A program made the position numbers and the translations under genes. From the NCBI GenBank assembly GCA_902778285.1, contig CACYXC010000003.1:1-64000 (forward strand): a DNA stretch of 64,000 bases, read 5' to 3'. Source of the stretch: Oscillospiraceae bacterium (lineage in GTDB: Bacteria > Bacillota > Clostridia > Oscillospirales > Oscillospiraceae). Below are positions 41,974 to 50,025 of the stretch, in pieces; within the stretch, counting starts at the first letter, position 1; every line of letters starts with the position of its first letter. The notes under the pieces were generated by a model that was given only the letters and a program-made list of their open reading frames with translations, searched no databases and was not told the DNA's origin.

Positions 41974-42864
41974 CTAAATTTTCTTTTTTTCGGTCTGCGC
42001 GGAGAGCAGAGCGCGCAGATCCGCCGGGGAGAAGGCGTAGCGCGCGCCGCAGAACTGGCAGCAGATCTCTACTTCTTCGCCCGCGTCGATCATCTCCTGC
42101 AGCTCCTCAGGCTCGATGCAGGAGAGCGCCTCCGAAACACGCTCACGGCTGCAGAAGCAGCGGTAGCCGACGGGCGTTTCGCCCACTATATGGTAATCAA
42201 ACCCCTTGAGGACCTGGGCAAAGACAGACTCCGGCCCGTCCTCGTCAAGGATCGTGGTGAGCTGGTCCATCAGGAAGATGTTGTCCTCGAGCTTTCCGAT
42301 CAGTTCCTCGTCCGCGCCGGGCATGAGCTGCACGATGAAGCCGCCTGCGGCGCGGATGCTGCGGTCCGTATCGACCAGCACGCCCAGAGCGCAGGCGGAG
42401 GGGACCTGCTCGCTCTCGAGCAGATAGGCGGTCAGATCCTCGGCGATCTCACCGGAGCGCAGCGCGGTGGAGCCGATGTAAGGCTCCCTGAGTCCGATGT
42501 CCCGGCTGACGGTCAGCATGCCGTCGCGTCCGATGGCGGCGCCGACGTTGAGCTTGCCGTCGCTGTGGCGCGGGGGGTCCACCGCGGGGTTTTCCACATA
42601 GCCGCGCACATAGCCCTCGGAATCGGAGACCGCGACCACGCTCCCGATTGGGCCGCCGCCATTGACGCGGATGGTGAGCGTGGCCTTTTCCTCCTTCATG
42701 CTCTCGCCGAGCAGGGAGGCGGCGCAGAGCGTCCGCCCCAGGGCGGCGGAAGCGGTAGGGGAGCAGCGATGGATCTGCCGGGCGCGCTCCACGGTTTCCC
42801 GCGCGGTAATGACCGCCATTTTGATAAAGCCGTCGGCGGCAGTGGCGCGTATGATTTTATCCAT
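41974..42864 (-). CDS. hslO: Redox-regulated chaperone Hsp33
   Basis: The 296-residue protein has the Hsp33 core (RCSPTASAALGRTLCAASLLG, TIRVNGGGPIGSVVAVSD, GSTALRSGEIAEDL). The C-terminal redox switch is a CxC (YRCFCSRERV) and a CxxC (ICCQFCGARY). These cysteines bind zinc when reduced and form disulfides under oxidative stress, activating holdase function. The length is normal. It is monocistronic, and an interspersed repeat lies upstream. It ends just before the tRNA promoter. Confidence 0.95.
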   Translation of the reverse strand: MDKIIRATAADGFIKMAVITARETVERARQIHRCSPTASAALGRTLCAASLLGESMKEEKATLTIRVNGGGPIGSVVAVSDSEGYVRGYVENPAVDPPRHSDGKLNVGAAIGRDGMLTVSRDIGLREPYIGSTALRSGEIAEDLTAYLLESEQVPSACALGVLVDTDRSIRAAGGFIVQLMPGADEELIGKLEDNIFLMDQLTTILDEDGPESVFAQVLKGFDYHIVGETPVGYRCFCSRERVSEALSCIEPEELQEMIDAGEEVEICCQFCGARYAFSPADLRALLSAQTEKKKI

Positions 42865-42879
42865 TTTAAATCCTTTCTT

Positions 42880-42935
42880 TATAGGCTTCCCCTTCGGGGG
42901 GAAGCAGTCACGCGTCAGCGTGACTGATGAGGGGC
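42880..42935. repeat. Interspersed palindromic repeat (CTCCC family), short copy
   Basis: GGCTTCCCCTTCGGGGGGAAGC, then CAGTCACGCGTCAGCGTGACTG and ATGAGGGG. These are the end block of the family at 25062-25205 in inverted orientation. Confidence 0.5.
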
Positions 42936-42977
42936 CAGGTCTCTACTCACTGACCACTGATCACTGGCCTCTTCCAC

Positions 42978-43700
42978 TTACCGCACAGCGCTGAAAAACA
43001 CTCTGCCCTGTTCCTTCTGCGGGCAGTCTGTCAGCAGGCGTACATCGGAATAGCCGAGCCCTTCCAGCAATGCGCATAGGGAGGGCAGATCATGCGCATA
43101 CTCCACATGCTCCTCGCCGCTGCGCCGCCAGAGCTTTCCCCGCCGCTCGAAGAGGTCCATGCCGTACACGATCTGCCCCGCGTTCTCGTCGAAATCGGCG
43201 CGCCAGAGGCAGAGAACGCCGTCGCTTTCATCCACGAAGATCTCACCGTCCAGCGAGCGGAACCATTCCGGCGTGTGTACGTCAAATAAGAGAAGGCCGC
43301 CGGGACGGATGAAATAGCGCAGACGGAAAAACACCGTGCGCAGCTTTTCGGGAGAGATATAGTTGAGGCCGTCAAGAGAGCAGTATGCCGCGTCCACCGT
43401 GCCGTAGAGGTCGATATCGGCCGCGTCCTGGCACAGCAGCAGGGGAGGGACGGGCAGCTCCGCGCATTTCTCCCGCGCCTGCATGAGCATGTCGGGCGAG
43501 GCGTCCACGCCGATCATCTCGTAGCCGCGCCGTGCCATCTCGGCCGTCAGAGTCCCCGTGCCGCAGCAGAGGTCTAAAAGGAGACGGAATCCGCCGCCGC
43601 AGCGCGCGAACTCCGCCTCGTACAAATCTGCAAACTGCGCATAGGGCACGTCCCCCGTGAGAGTGTCGTACCAGGCCGCAAGCGGGCCGTAGGCGCTCAT
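42978..43700 (-). CDS. Class I SAM-dependent methyltransferase
   Basis: A 240-residue protein with the Rossmann-type motif I LLDLCCGTGTLTAEMARRGYEMIGVDAS (about residues 40-67), motif II-like CQDAADIDLYGTVDAAYCSLDGLNY and RPGGLLLFDVHTPE. Substrate unknown. It overlaps the stop of the YerC-like regulator gene by 4 bp and is therefore its coupled partner. Confidence 0.85.
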   Translation of the reverse strand: MSAYGPLAAWYDTLTGDVPYAQFADLYEAEFARCGGGFRLLLDLCCGTGTLTAEMARRGYEMIGVDASPDMLMQAREKCAELPVPPLLLCQDAADIDLYGTVDAAYCSLDGLNYISPEKLRTVFFRLRYFIRPGGLLLFDVHTPEWFRSLDGEIFVDESDGVLCLWRADFDENAGQIVYGMDLFERRGKLWRRSGEEHVEYAHDLPSLCALLEGLGYSDVRLLTDCPQKEQGRVFFSAVR

Positions 43701-43993
43701 TCGTCCTTCGCCTTCAAGCGGCTGAAGGCGATGTCGTAGCCGCCGCTGCCGTACTGCAGGGAACGGTTGACACGGCTGATCGTGGCGCTGGAGGCGCCGG
43801 TCTCGGCCAGAATGTCGTTATAGATCATTCCCTCGTTCAGGCAGACCGCGACCTGATAGCGCTGCTCCATGGCCATCAGCTCCGAGATGGAGCAGAGATC
43901 GTCAAAGAATTTCTTGCATTCCTCCACGGAACGGAGGGAAAGGATCGCCTCATACATCTTGTCGCTGCGGGGTTTCCGGTTATGCTTGTTCAT
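43697..43993 (-). CDS. YerC/YecD-type TrpR-like regulator
   Basis: The 98-residue protein matches the YerC/YecD branch of the TrpR superfamily: LRSVEECKKFFDDLCSISELMAMEQRYQVA followed by the helix-turn-helix YNDILAETGASSATISRVNRSL. The effector is unknown in this family. It heads a two-gene unit with the methyltransferase, preceded by the promoter at 44032-44060. Confidence 0.9.
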   Translation of the reverse strand: MNKHNRKPRSDKMYEAILSLRSVEECKKFFDDLCSISELMAMEQRYQVAVCLNEGMIYNDILAETGASSATISRVNRSLQYGSGGYDIAFSRLKAKDE

Positions 43994-44031
43994 GGCTTCC
44001 TCCGCTTTCGGATTATTTTCTGATTAACCCT

Positions 44032-44060
44032 ATGTTACATCACCGTATGAAAAAAGTAAA
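44032..44060 (-). promoter_or_regulatory. Promoter of the yerC-like/methyltransferase unit
   Basis: Minus-strand TTTACT (44055-44060) and TAACAT (44032-44037), 17-bp spacer. Confidence 0.55.
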
Positions 44061-44108
44061 GAGTTAAAGTGAAAAAGCGTTAAATAATTTGACGCATCCC
44101 GAAAGCTC

Positions 44109-44137
44109 TTGCGAAAAAGCCGGAGACAATATATAAT
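44109..44137 (+). promoter_or_regulatory. Promoter of the NfeD/SPFH unit
   Basis: TTGCGA (44109-44114) and TATAAT (44132-44137), 17-bp spacer, 41 bp before the start. Confidence 0.7.
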
Positions 44138-44178
44138 AATAAATGAGGGAATTGTTCCTTAGAGAAAGGAGGATACAA

Positions 44179-44619
44179 ATGACCGCAACCGTGAATATGG
44201 CGCTGGTCTGGCTGATCGCCATGATCATCTTGCTGATCGTCGAGGCCGTTGTCCCGGGGCTGATCTCGATCTGGTTCGCTCTGGGCGCGCTCGCCGCTCT
44301 GATCGCAGCCGCGCTGCATGCGCCGATGTGGCTGCAGCTGGCCTGGTTCTTCGTGGTGTCCGTCGCCGCGCTGGCGCTGACCAGACCGCTTGTGAAAAAG
44401 TATGTCAACAGCCGGGTCAAGCCCACCAATGCCGACATGATCCTGGGCAGGGAGTGTGTCGTGACGGAGGAGATCGACAACATCCGCGGCACCGGAGCGG
44501 TGACCGTAGGCGGCAAGATCTGGACGGCCCGCATGGACAGCGACGGGGAGACCGCCGCCGTCGGAGAAATTTTGAAGACCCTGCGCATCGAGGGCGTCAA
44601 GCTCATCGTCAGCAAGTAA
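44179..44619 (+). CDS. NfeD-family membrane protein
   Basis: The 146-residue protein has two N-terminal transmembrane segments (about residues 8-26 and 28-66, the second possibly split). An OB-fold C-terminal domain follows with ILGRECVVTEEIDNIRGTGAVTVGGKIWTARMD. NfeD proteins work with SPFH/flotillin partners in membrane microdomain organisation. The downstream gene is such a partner, 35 bp away. AAAGGAGG precedes the ATG at 44179. Confidence 0.9.
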   Translation: MTATVNMALVWLIAMIILLIVEAVVPGLISIWFALGALAALIAAALHAPMWLQLAWFFVVSVAALALTRPLVKKYVNSRVKPTNADMILGRECVVTEEIDNIRGTGAVTVGGKIWTARMDSDGETAAVGEILKTLRIEGVKLIVSK

Positions 44620-44654
44620 AAGCCTGAACACTATTATTGCAAAGGAGAATTAGT

Positions 44655-45542
44655 ATGCAGTATGTCATTATCGCGCTGATCCTGCTGATCATCATCATCC
44701 TGATCCGCAACATCCGCATCGTGCAGCAGGCGAAGGCCTACGTCATCGAGCGCCTCGGCGCTTACAAGGAGACCTGGAACGTGGGCATGCACCTGAAGGT
44801 CCCCTTCATCGAAAGAGTGGCCAAGGTCGTCACGCTCAAGGAGCAGGTGGCGGACTTCCCGCCCCAGCCCGTGATCACCAAGGACAACGTCACCATGCAG
44901 ATCGACACGGTGGTCTACTTCCAGATCACCGACCCCAAGCTCTACACCTACGGCATCGAGCAGCCCATGGTCGCCATCGAGAATCTTGCCGCCACCACGC
45001 TGCGTAACATCATCGGCGATCTGGAGCTGGACCAGTGCCTGACCAGCCGTGACATCATCAACACCAAGATGCGCGCCATCCTGGACGAAGCCACCGACCC
45101 CTGGGGCATCAAGGTCAACCGTGTGGAGCTCAAGAACATCCTGCCTCCCAAGGAGATCCAGAACGCCATGGAGAAGCAGATGAAGGCCGAGCGTGAACGC
45201 CGTGAGGCCATCCTCCGCGCCGAGGGCGAGAAGCGCGCCGCCATTCTGGAGGCCGAAGGCAAGAAGGAGTCCGCCATCCTGCGCGCCGACGCCAAGAAGC
45301 AGCAGCAGATCCTCGAGGCCGAAGGCCAGGCCGAGGCCATCCTGAAGGTGCAGACCGCCACCGCCGAAGGCATCCGCCTCATCAATGAGGCCGCCCCGAC
45401 CGACGCCGTCATCCGCATCAAGGCGCTCGAGTCCTTCGCCGCCGCCGCGAACGGCCAGGCCACCAAGATCATCATCCCCAGCGAGATCCAGGGGCTGGCG
45501 GGCCTCGCCAGCGGCGTGATCGAGGCGTCCAAGGAAAAGTAA
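44655..45542 (+). CDS. SPFH/stomatin-family membrane protein (QmcA/HflK-like)
   Basis: The 295-residue protein has one N-terminal membrane helix (residues 3-18) and the SPFH domain (VIERLGAYKETWNVGMHLKVPFIERVAKVVTLKEQ, TMQIDTVVYFQITDP). A long charged coiled coil follows, EKQMKAERERREAILRAEGEKRAAILEAEG (about residues 170-240). It probably oligomerises on the inner face of the membrane with NfeD. The C-terminal ~40 residues are less charged. Confidence 0.93.
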   Translation: MQYVIIALILLIIIILIRNIRIVQQAKAYVIERLGAYKETWNVGMHLKVPFIERVAKVVTLKEQVADFPPQPVITKDNVTMQIDTVVYFQITDPKLYTYGIEQPMVAIENLAATTLRNIIGDLELDQCLTSRDIINTKMRAILDEATDPWGIKVNRVELKNILPPKEIQNAMEKQMKAERERREAILRAEGEKRAAILEAEGKKESAILRADAKKQQQILEAEGQAEAILKVQTATAEGIRLINEAAPTDAVIRIKALESFAAAANGQATKIIIPSEIQGLAGLASGVIEASKEK

Positions 45543-45569
45543 AGCACGCACCGATACAGAGAAAGGAAA

Positions 45570-45591
45570 GCAGGCGGCGCAAGCCGCCTGC
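45570..45591 (+). promoter_or_regulatory. Hairpin between the ribosome-binding site and start of the hexokinase gene
   Basis: Perfect stem GCAGGCGGC/GCCGCCTGC with a GCAA loop. The only purine-rich Shine-Dalgarno-like stretch (GAAAGGAAAG, 45560-45569) is immediately upstream and the ATG at 45604 is 12 bp downstream. No U-tract follows, so it is not an obvious terminator. The start codon itself lies in a second dyad, CTCATAA/TTATGAG. Confidence 0.4.
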
Positions 45592-45603
45592 TCATAAAAG
45601 CTT

Positions 45604-46875
45604 ATGAGCACGGCTGCTGATTTCCTGAAACGGCACGGTATGGACCCTGCCAGTGTCGAGCCCGCGAGGGACGCCCGGAAGATGATGGAGGAAATGGAGC
45701 GCGGACTGGCGGGCGAGAAGAGTTCTCTGCCCATGATCCCTACATACCTCAGCGACGACGGCGCGATCCCCAGAGATACCCCCGCCGTGGTCATCGACGC
45801 CGGCGGCACCAATTTCCGCAGGGCGCTGATCACCTTTGACGATTCCGGTTATCAGGTGGACAGTCTCAGCAAACGGAAGATGCCCGGCATCGACCGCCCG
45901 GCCACATGGGAGGAGTTCGTCTCCTTCACGGCAGACAGCATACTTCCTCTGATGGATAAGGCGGAAAAGGTGGGCTTCTGCTTCTCCTTTACCGCGGACG
46001 TAACCCCGGAGATCGACGGGCGCGTCCGGCGTATTGACAAGGAAGTGGTCATTACCGGCTGCGAAGGGCAGCTCGTCGCCGCTTCTCTGAAAGCGGAGCT
46101 GGAGCGCCGCGGCGTGCTTGGCAAGAAGATCGTCATCCTCAACGACACGGTCGCCGTGCTGCTGGGCGGCCTGGCCGCCGTGCGGCGCAGCGATTACAGC
46201 GGCTTTGTCGGCCAGGTCAGCGGTACGGGCACCAATACCTGCTGCTCGCTGCCGGCCGGACGCATCGGCAAACTGGGGCTGGGTTCCGACCGCAGCATGA
46301 TCGTGAATCTGGAGTCCGGCATGTACGACGGCATCCGGGGCGGCGATTTCGACCGCATCCTGGACGAGGAGAGCCACAATCCCGGCGAGAAGCATTTTGA
46401 GAAGCTGACGGCCGGCGTGTACCTGGGCGAGCTGTGCCACCTGATGCTGAAAGCCGCGGCGGACGAGGGCCTGCTGAGCCCGGAGGCCTCCGAGCGGGTC
46501 CGGGCCATGGGCTGGATCGACTCGGCGGTGATCGACGCCTGGGCCAGCGGCGAGCAGCTGGAACAGATCTGCGGGAACGCGGACGACGAGGCCTTTGTGG
46601 AGGAGATCTGCCGGGCCATGTTCGAGCGCTCCGCCCGCTGCATGTGCACTAACCTGGCGGCCATCCTGCTGCTGACCGGCGCCGGCAAATCGGCGGAAAA
46701 GCCCGCCTGCATCTGTGCCGAGGGTTCTCTGGTGCAGAAGGGCCGCGCCTATCGCCCCGTGCTGGAGCAGCTTCTGCGCGACGAGGTCGGCGGAAAGCTC
46801 GGGCTGTTTGCGGAATACCGCATCGGAAACGAGACCACGCTTCCGGGTTCCGCGGCGGCGGCGCTGCTCAATTGA
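45604..46875 (+). CDS. Hexokinase (eukaryotic-type hexokinase family)
   Basis: The 423-residue protein is an ASKHA sugar kinase. Phosphate-1 motif is VVIDAGGTNFRRALITF (about residues 61-77), sugar-binding region FCFSFTADV and the catalytic Asp in ILNDTVAVLLGG. Phosphate-2 is SGTGTNTC. The two-domain layout and SFTxDV segment match the Hexokinase_2 family of eukaryotes rather than ROK or Glk enzymes, an arrangement found in some gut Clostridia. The likely substrate is glucose or another hexose. No transporter is adjacent. Confidence 0.85.
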   Translation: MSTAADFLKRHGMDPASVEPARDARKMMEEMERGLAGEKSSLPMIPTYLSDDGAIPRDTPAVVIDAGGTNFRRALITFDDSGYQVDSLSKRKMPGIDRPATWEEFVSFTADSILPLMDKAEKVGFCFSFTADVTPEIDGRVRRIDKEVVITGCEGQLVAASLKAELERRGVLGKKIVILNDTVAVLLGGLAAVRRSDYSGFVGQVSGTGTNTCCSLPAGRIGKLGLGSDRSMIVNLESGMYDGIRGGDFDRILDEESHNPGEKHFEKLTAGVYLGELCHLMLKAAADEGLLSPEASERVRAMGWIDSAVIDAWASGEQLEQICGNADDEAFVEEICRAMFERSARCMCTNLAAILLLTGAGKSAEKPACICAEGSLVQKGRAYRPVLEQLLRDEVGGKLGLFAEYRIGNETTLPGSAAAALLN

Positions 46876-46975
46876 GCGCTTAGCTTTTAGCGCCGAGCGC
46901 CTATCAGGCAGCGCCAAGGAGATTGCGCATAGCGGGTAGTGTATTGTATCTATCATAGAGTATACAATAGATAAG

Positions 46976-47026
46976 AAAACGGATTGTTGAACCAGTGTTA
47001 GCACATTGGTACGGCAATCCGTTTTT
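46976..47026. terminator. Terminator between the hexokinase gene and spoVAE
   Basis: Stem AAAACGGATTG/CAATCCGTTTT enclosing an inner ACCA/TGGT stem, followed by T; it can act in both directions. Flanking sequences (46878-46895, 47070-47090) also share AGCGCTTAGC-like motifs. Confidence 0.7.
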
Positions 47027-47089
47027 GCACTGTAATTGATTGCTTGAAAACAAGCGTTTTCCTGAGCGCTGATAGCTAATTGCTAAGCG

Positions 47090-47458
47090 CTATTTCTTCT
47101 CCTTCGGCTTCGAAAGCAGCGCCGTCAGCAGGCCGAAGAGCACAGCGGCGCAGACGCCGCCGGCAGACGCCGTGAGCCCGCCGGTGAAGGCGCCGAGCAG
47201 ACCGGATTCGCTCACGGCCTTTTTTATCCCCTTTGCCAGCGTGTTGCCGAAGCCGGTCAGCGGGACGGTCGCCCCGGCACCGGCCCAGTCGACCAGGGGC
47301 TGATACAGCCCCAGCGCGCCGAGGACTACGCCGGTGACCACGAACAGCGTCAGGATACGGGCGGGCGTGAGCTTGGTATAATCGATCAGCAGCTGCCCCG
47401 CGACGCACAGCAGGCCCCCGACGAAAAAGGCTTTCAGATAAGTCAGAAAAATGTCCAT
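47090..47458 (-). CDS. spoVAE: Stage V sporulation protein AE
   Basis: A 122-residue membrane protein with three or four helices. It has the family-type segments GLLCVAGQLLIDYTKLTPARIL and VPLTGFGNTLAKGIKKAV (residues 62-80), then LLGAFTGGLTASAGGVCAAVLFG. It forms part of the spore inner-membrane channel for dipicolinic acid. It follows spoVAD with a 3-bp gap. spoVAC is not adjacent, unlike the common spoVAC-AD-AE order. Confidence 0.92.
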   Translation of the reverse strand: MDIFLTYLKAFFVGGLLCVAGQLLIDYTKLTPARILTLFVVTGVVLGALGLYQPLVDWAGAGATVPLTGFGNTLAKGIKKAVSESGLLGAFTGGLTASAGGVCAAVLFGLLTALLSKPKEKK

Positions 47459-47461
47459 GCT

Positions 47462-48475
47462 TCAATCCTCCCGTTCAATGACCAGCGCGTGACAGATGCC
47501 GGGGATGCTCTCGCCCTGCATGGCGCTGGTAGGGGACATGAGGGCGCCGGTGGCGGCGAAGAGCACCCGCTTCCAGACGCCGCGCTCCATGGCGGGGAGA
47601 ATATGCCCGCAAAGGACCGAGGCGCTGCAGCCGCAGCCGGAGCCTCCGGCGTTTACCTTCTGCGTTGCCAGATCATAGATGAGCACGCCGCAGTCCAGAT
47701 ACATGATCCCAAGCTCGATCCCCTCAGCCTCAAAGAGGGAGACGAGCAGATCGTGCCCCAGCGAACCGAGATCGCCGGTGAAGATCGCGTCGTAATCCCC
47801 CGGCGAGCGCCCGGTGTCGTCGAAGTGCGCGCGAAGCGTGTCAAACGCGGCGGGGGCCATCGCGGCTCCCATGTTCGCCGGATCGTCGATCCCCGCGTCT
47901 ACGATGCGCCCCGGCGTCAGATGCGTGATCCGGGGGCCGGCGCCGCCGCGGCCCAGCAGCACCGCCCCCGCGCCCGTTACCGTCCATTGGGAGGAGGGCG
48001 TACGCTGCCCGCCGTACTCGAGCGGGAAGCGGTATTGCCGCTCGGCCGAGCAGAAATGCGAACCGGTAAGCGCGCCGGCGCAGCCGGCAAAGCCGCCGTC
48101 GATGGCAGCCGCAGCCAGGGACAGGCTTTCGGCCATGGTCGAGCAGGCGCCGTAGAGACCGAAGTAAACGAGACCGGTCTCTTTCATCGCCCGGCTGGAG
48201 GAGACGCACTGGTTCAAAAGGTCCCCGCCGAACACGCAGTCAAGCTCGGGGGGACTGAGCTTCGCCTTGCCGCATGCGAGATCGAAGCATTGCCGCAGCA
48301 TGTGGCTCTCGGCCTTTTCCCAGCTGTCTTCCCCAAAATAAGAATCCCCGGAGATATAGTCAAAGCCGTCTTTCAGCGGCCCCTCGCCCTCCTTGCTGCC
48401 GACTACCGCCGCGTACGAGAGCACGGACGGCGCCGAGGGCAGCATAAGCGTCTGTCTGCCGAGTTGTTTGATCAT
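47462..48475 (-). CDS. spoVAD: Stage V sporulation protein AD
   Basis: A 337-residue thiolase-like protein that binds dipicolinic acid and works with the SpoVA channel in spores. It has the N-terminal RQTLMLPSAPSVLSYAAVVGSKEGEGPL and the GLYGACSTMAESLSLAAAAIDGG segment around the thiolase-type cysteine. The end is SGCGCSASVLCGHILPAM. The start at 48475 has AAGGAAAAC upstream. An open frame continues upstream but passes through the candidate sigma-G promoter. A near-copy of its first codons is found at 49893-49931. Confidence 0.94.
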   Translation of the reverse strand: MIKQLGRQTLMLPSAPSVLSYAAVVGSKEGEGPLKDGFDYISGDSYFGEDSWEKAESHMLRQCFDLACGKAKLSPPELDCVFGGDLLNQCVSSSRAMKETGLVYFGLYGACSTMAESLSLAAAAIDGGFAGCAGALTGSHFCSAERQYRFPLEYGGQRTPSSQWTVTGAGAVLLGRGGAGPRITHLTPGRIVDAGIDDPANMGAAMAPAAFDTLRAHFDDTGRSPGDYDAIFTGDLGSLGHDLLVSLFEAEGIELGIMYLDCGVLIYDLATQKVNAGGSGCGCSASVLCGHILPAMERGVWKRVLFAATGALMSPTSAMQGESIPGICHALVIERED

Positions 48476-48504
48476 GTTTTCCTTCCGGTCCTTTCTTTTT
48501 TCCA

Positions 48505-48534
48505 TAGTGTGTACAGGAAATGAAAAAATAAACA
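48505..48534 (-). promoter_or_regulatory. Candidate forespore sigma-G promoter of spoVAD-spoVAE
   Basis: Minus-strand TGTTTA (48529-48534) and CACACTA (48505-48511) with a 17-bp spacer. The -10 is close to the CATxxTA sigma-G type, and both boxes and spacing recur in the relic copy at 49957-49986. Confidence 0.5.
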
Positions 48535-48560
48535 GGGAGAACGATCCGCTCCCGTGCGTC

Positions 48561-48589
48561 TTGCGGAGCGCCCGCGCGTGCGGTATAAT
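48561..48589 (+). promoter_or_regulatory. Promoter of the S41-like peptidase gene
   Basis: TTGCGG (48561-48566) and TATAAT (48584-48589), 17-bp spacer. Confidence 0.65.
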
Positions 48590-48655
48590 CAAAAAAAGAC
48601 TCCGTTCAGAGAGGCGACCGGCAAGAACTCACGATACAGAACATGCGAGGGGATC

Positions 48656-49867
48656 ATGAATCACAAGAGAGTGTTGGCTGTTTTGCTGCTGATGGGAATG
48701 TGTTTCTCTGTTCAGCTGCTGAAGGGGAACGGATCGGCCGAGGCCGCATCCGCCCTGCAGCTTCTTCTGGATGATTACGACCAGATGTGGGACGTTTTAT
48801 ATGAAAGCTATCCGTTTTTGTCCTGCACGGGAAAAGACGCAGAACAGCTGGAGGCTCTGCGCCTGGAAAAGCGCGCTCTGATCGGGAAAAAGGCAGCGGA
48901 TCCGGCGGGGCTCTACCACATCCTGCAGGACACATGCTCGGCGTTGGGAAATATCGCCCATTTACGCGCCGTCAGCCCGGAGGAGTATTCGGCCTTTTAT
49001 GCCGACAGGTCGGAAGATCGGGAAAACGGGATCATACACAAAGACACCGATATCTGGCTCGATCCGAAGACCGTGGAGGTCTATGCGCAATTGGGCTTCC
49101 GGGAGGCGCGGCCGGCGAACAGCTCCGGCCTGTACTCTGTGGGGATGGACTACTTTCCGGATCTCCATGCGGCTTATTTCCGCTTTCCGACCTTCTACAG
49201 CGAAGAATTGACTCGCCAGGCTGTGCCCATTGCCGCGTTTCTGGAAAAGCACCCCGACGTTGAACATCTTATTTTTGATATCACGGGCAATCGCGGCGGC
49301 TACACTTCCGCCTGGATCAACGGTATCGTATCCGCGTTTCCGGATCCGGTCGAATGGCAAAGCACCAGTTATATCCGCATTACGGAGACGGTTGCCCGGA
49401 CATATGAGGGGATCCCGGTTGAACCGATCGACTTCGAAGCCGCGGACCTGCCGGATTGGGTCGAGTCTCTGGGGATGACGCATCAAGGGACACACAGGCT
49501 TTCCCTGCCTTTGGAAGCCTATGCCGGAGAGAAAGTCGAACGTTCGGTAAAGCGCTGGCTCGTGATCGACGGCGAGGTCGCTTCGGCGGCTGAAATGTTC
49601 GCGCGTTTTTGCAAGGATACGGGATGGGCTGCCGTCGCAGGCACTGCGGCAAAAGGAGATGGGCTTGTTTCCGCCTACGCCCCGAGCGTCGTGCGGCTGA
49701 ACAATACCGGTCTGCTGTTTATGTTTTTCGCGGAGAGCGGCGTCAATGAGGACGGGTCGCTCAACGTTCTGCGCGGCACTGAACCGGATTATTTTGCAAA
49801 GCCGACGGAATCGCCGCTGGAAGCCTGTATTCGGTGGATAGCGATCAGCGACGGCCGTGAACCCTGA
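48656..49867 (+). CDS. Secreted S41-family-like peptidase
   Basis: The 403-residue protein has an N-terminal signal sequence (HKRVLAVLLLMGMCFSVQLL, cleavage probably after AEA at about residue 27). A helical domain follows, then a C-terminal tail-specific-protease fold: LIFDITGNRGGYTSAW (strand and turn) and IDGEVASAAEMFARF, where the second Ser aligns with the S41 nucleophile. A Lys general base could be in GTAAKGDGLV. No PDZ domain is present. It is a single-gene insertion between spoVAD and a spoVAD relic. Start ATG at 48656 with GAGGGG upstream. Confidence 0.75.
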   Translation: MNHKRVLAVLLLMGMCFSVQLLKGNGSAEAASALQLLLDDYDQMWDVLYESYPFLSCTGKDAEQLEALRLEKRALIGKKAADPAGLYHILQDTCSALGNIAHLRAVSPEEYSAFYADRSEDRENGIIHKDTDIWLDPKTVEVYAQLGFREARPANSSGLYSVGMDYFPDLHAAYFRFPTFYSEELTRQAVPIAAFLEKHPDVEHLIFDITGNRGGYTSAWINGIVSAFPDPVEWQSTSYIRITETVARTYEGIPVEPIDFEAADLPDWVESLGMTHQGTHRLSLPLEAYAGEKVERSVKRWLVIDGEVASAAEMFARFCKDTGWAAVAGTAAKGDGLVSAYAPSVVRLNNTGLLFMFFAESGVNEDGSLNVLRGTEPDYFAKPTESPLEACIRWIAISDGREP

Positions 49868-49882
49868 AAAGCCTGTGCACGG

Positions 49883-49986
49883 CCCCGCCCGTCGGCGGCA
49901 TAAGCGTCTGTCTGCCGAGCTGTTTGATCATGTTTTTCGCTCCTTTGTTTTTCCTATAGTTTGCGCAGAAGTCGGGATAATAAACA
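49883..49986 (-). pseudogene. Relic of the spoVAD 5' end and promoter
   Basis: Bases 49893-49931 read, on the minus strand, MIKQLGRQTLMPP, nearly the spoVAD N-terminus, before similarity stops. The upstream sequence also matches 48476-48535, including the candidate sigma-G boxes TGTTTA (49981-49986) and CAAACTA (49957-49963) at the same 17-bp spacing. Confidence 0.7.
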
Positions 49987-49989
49987 AAA

Positions 49990-50025
49990 AGACACCGCAC
50001 GAGCTTTTTTGCTCGTGCGGTGTCT
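49990..50025. terminator. Terminator hairpin at the left edge of element D
   Basis: 15-bp stem AGACACCGCACGAGC/GCTCGTGCGGTGTCT with a T6 loop, abutting the element as in copies A-C, but no second copy is found at the other edge. Confidence 0.75.

Noticed and set aside
48554..48655. Longer N-terminus for the S41-like protein
   Set aside because: The extension overlaps the promoter and is highly basic; the ATG at 48656 has a good ribosome-binding site and begins a signal peptide.
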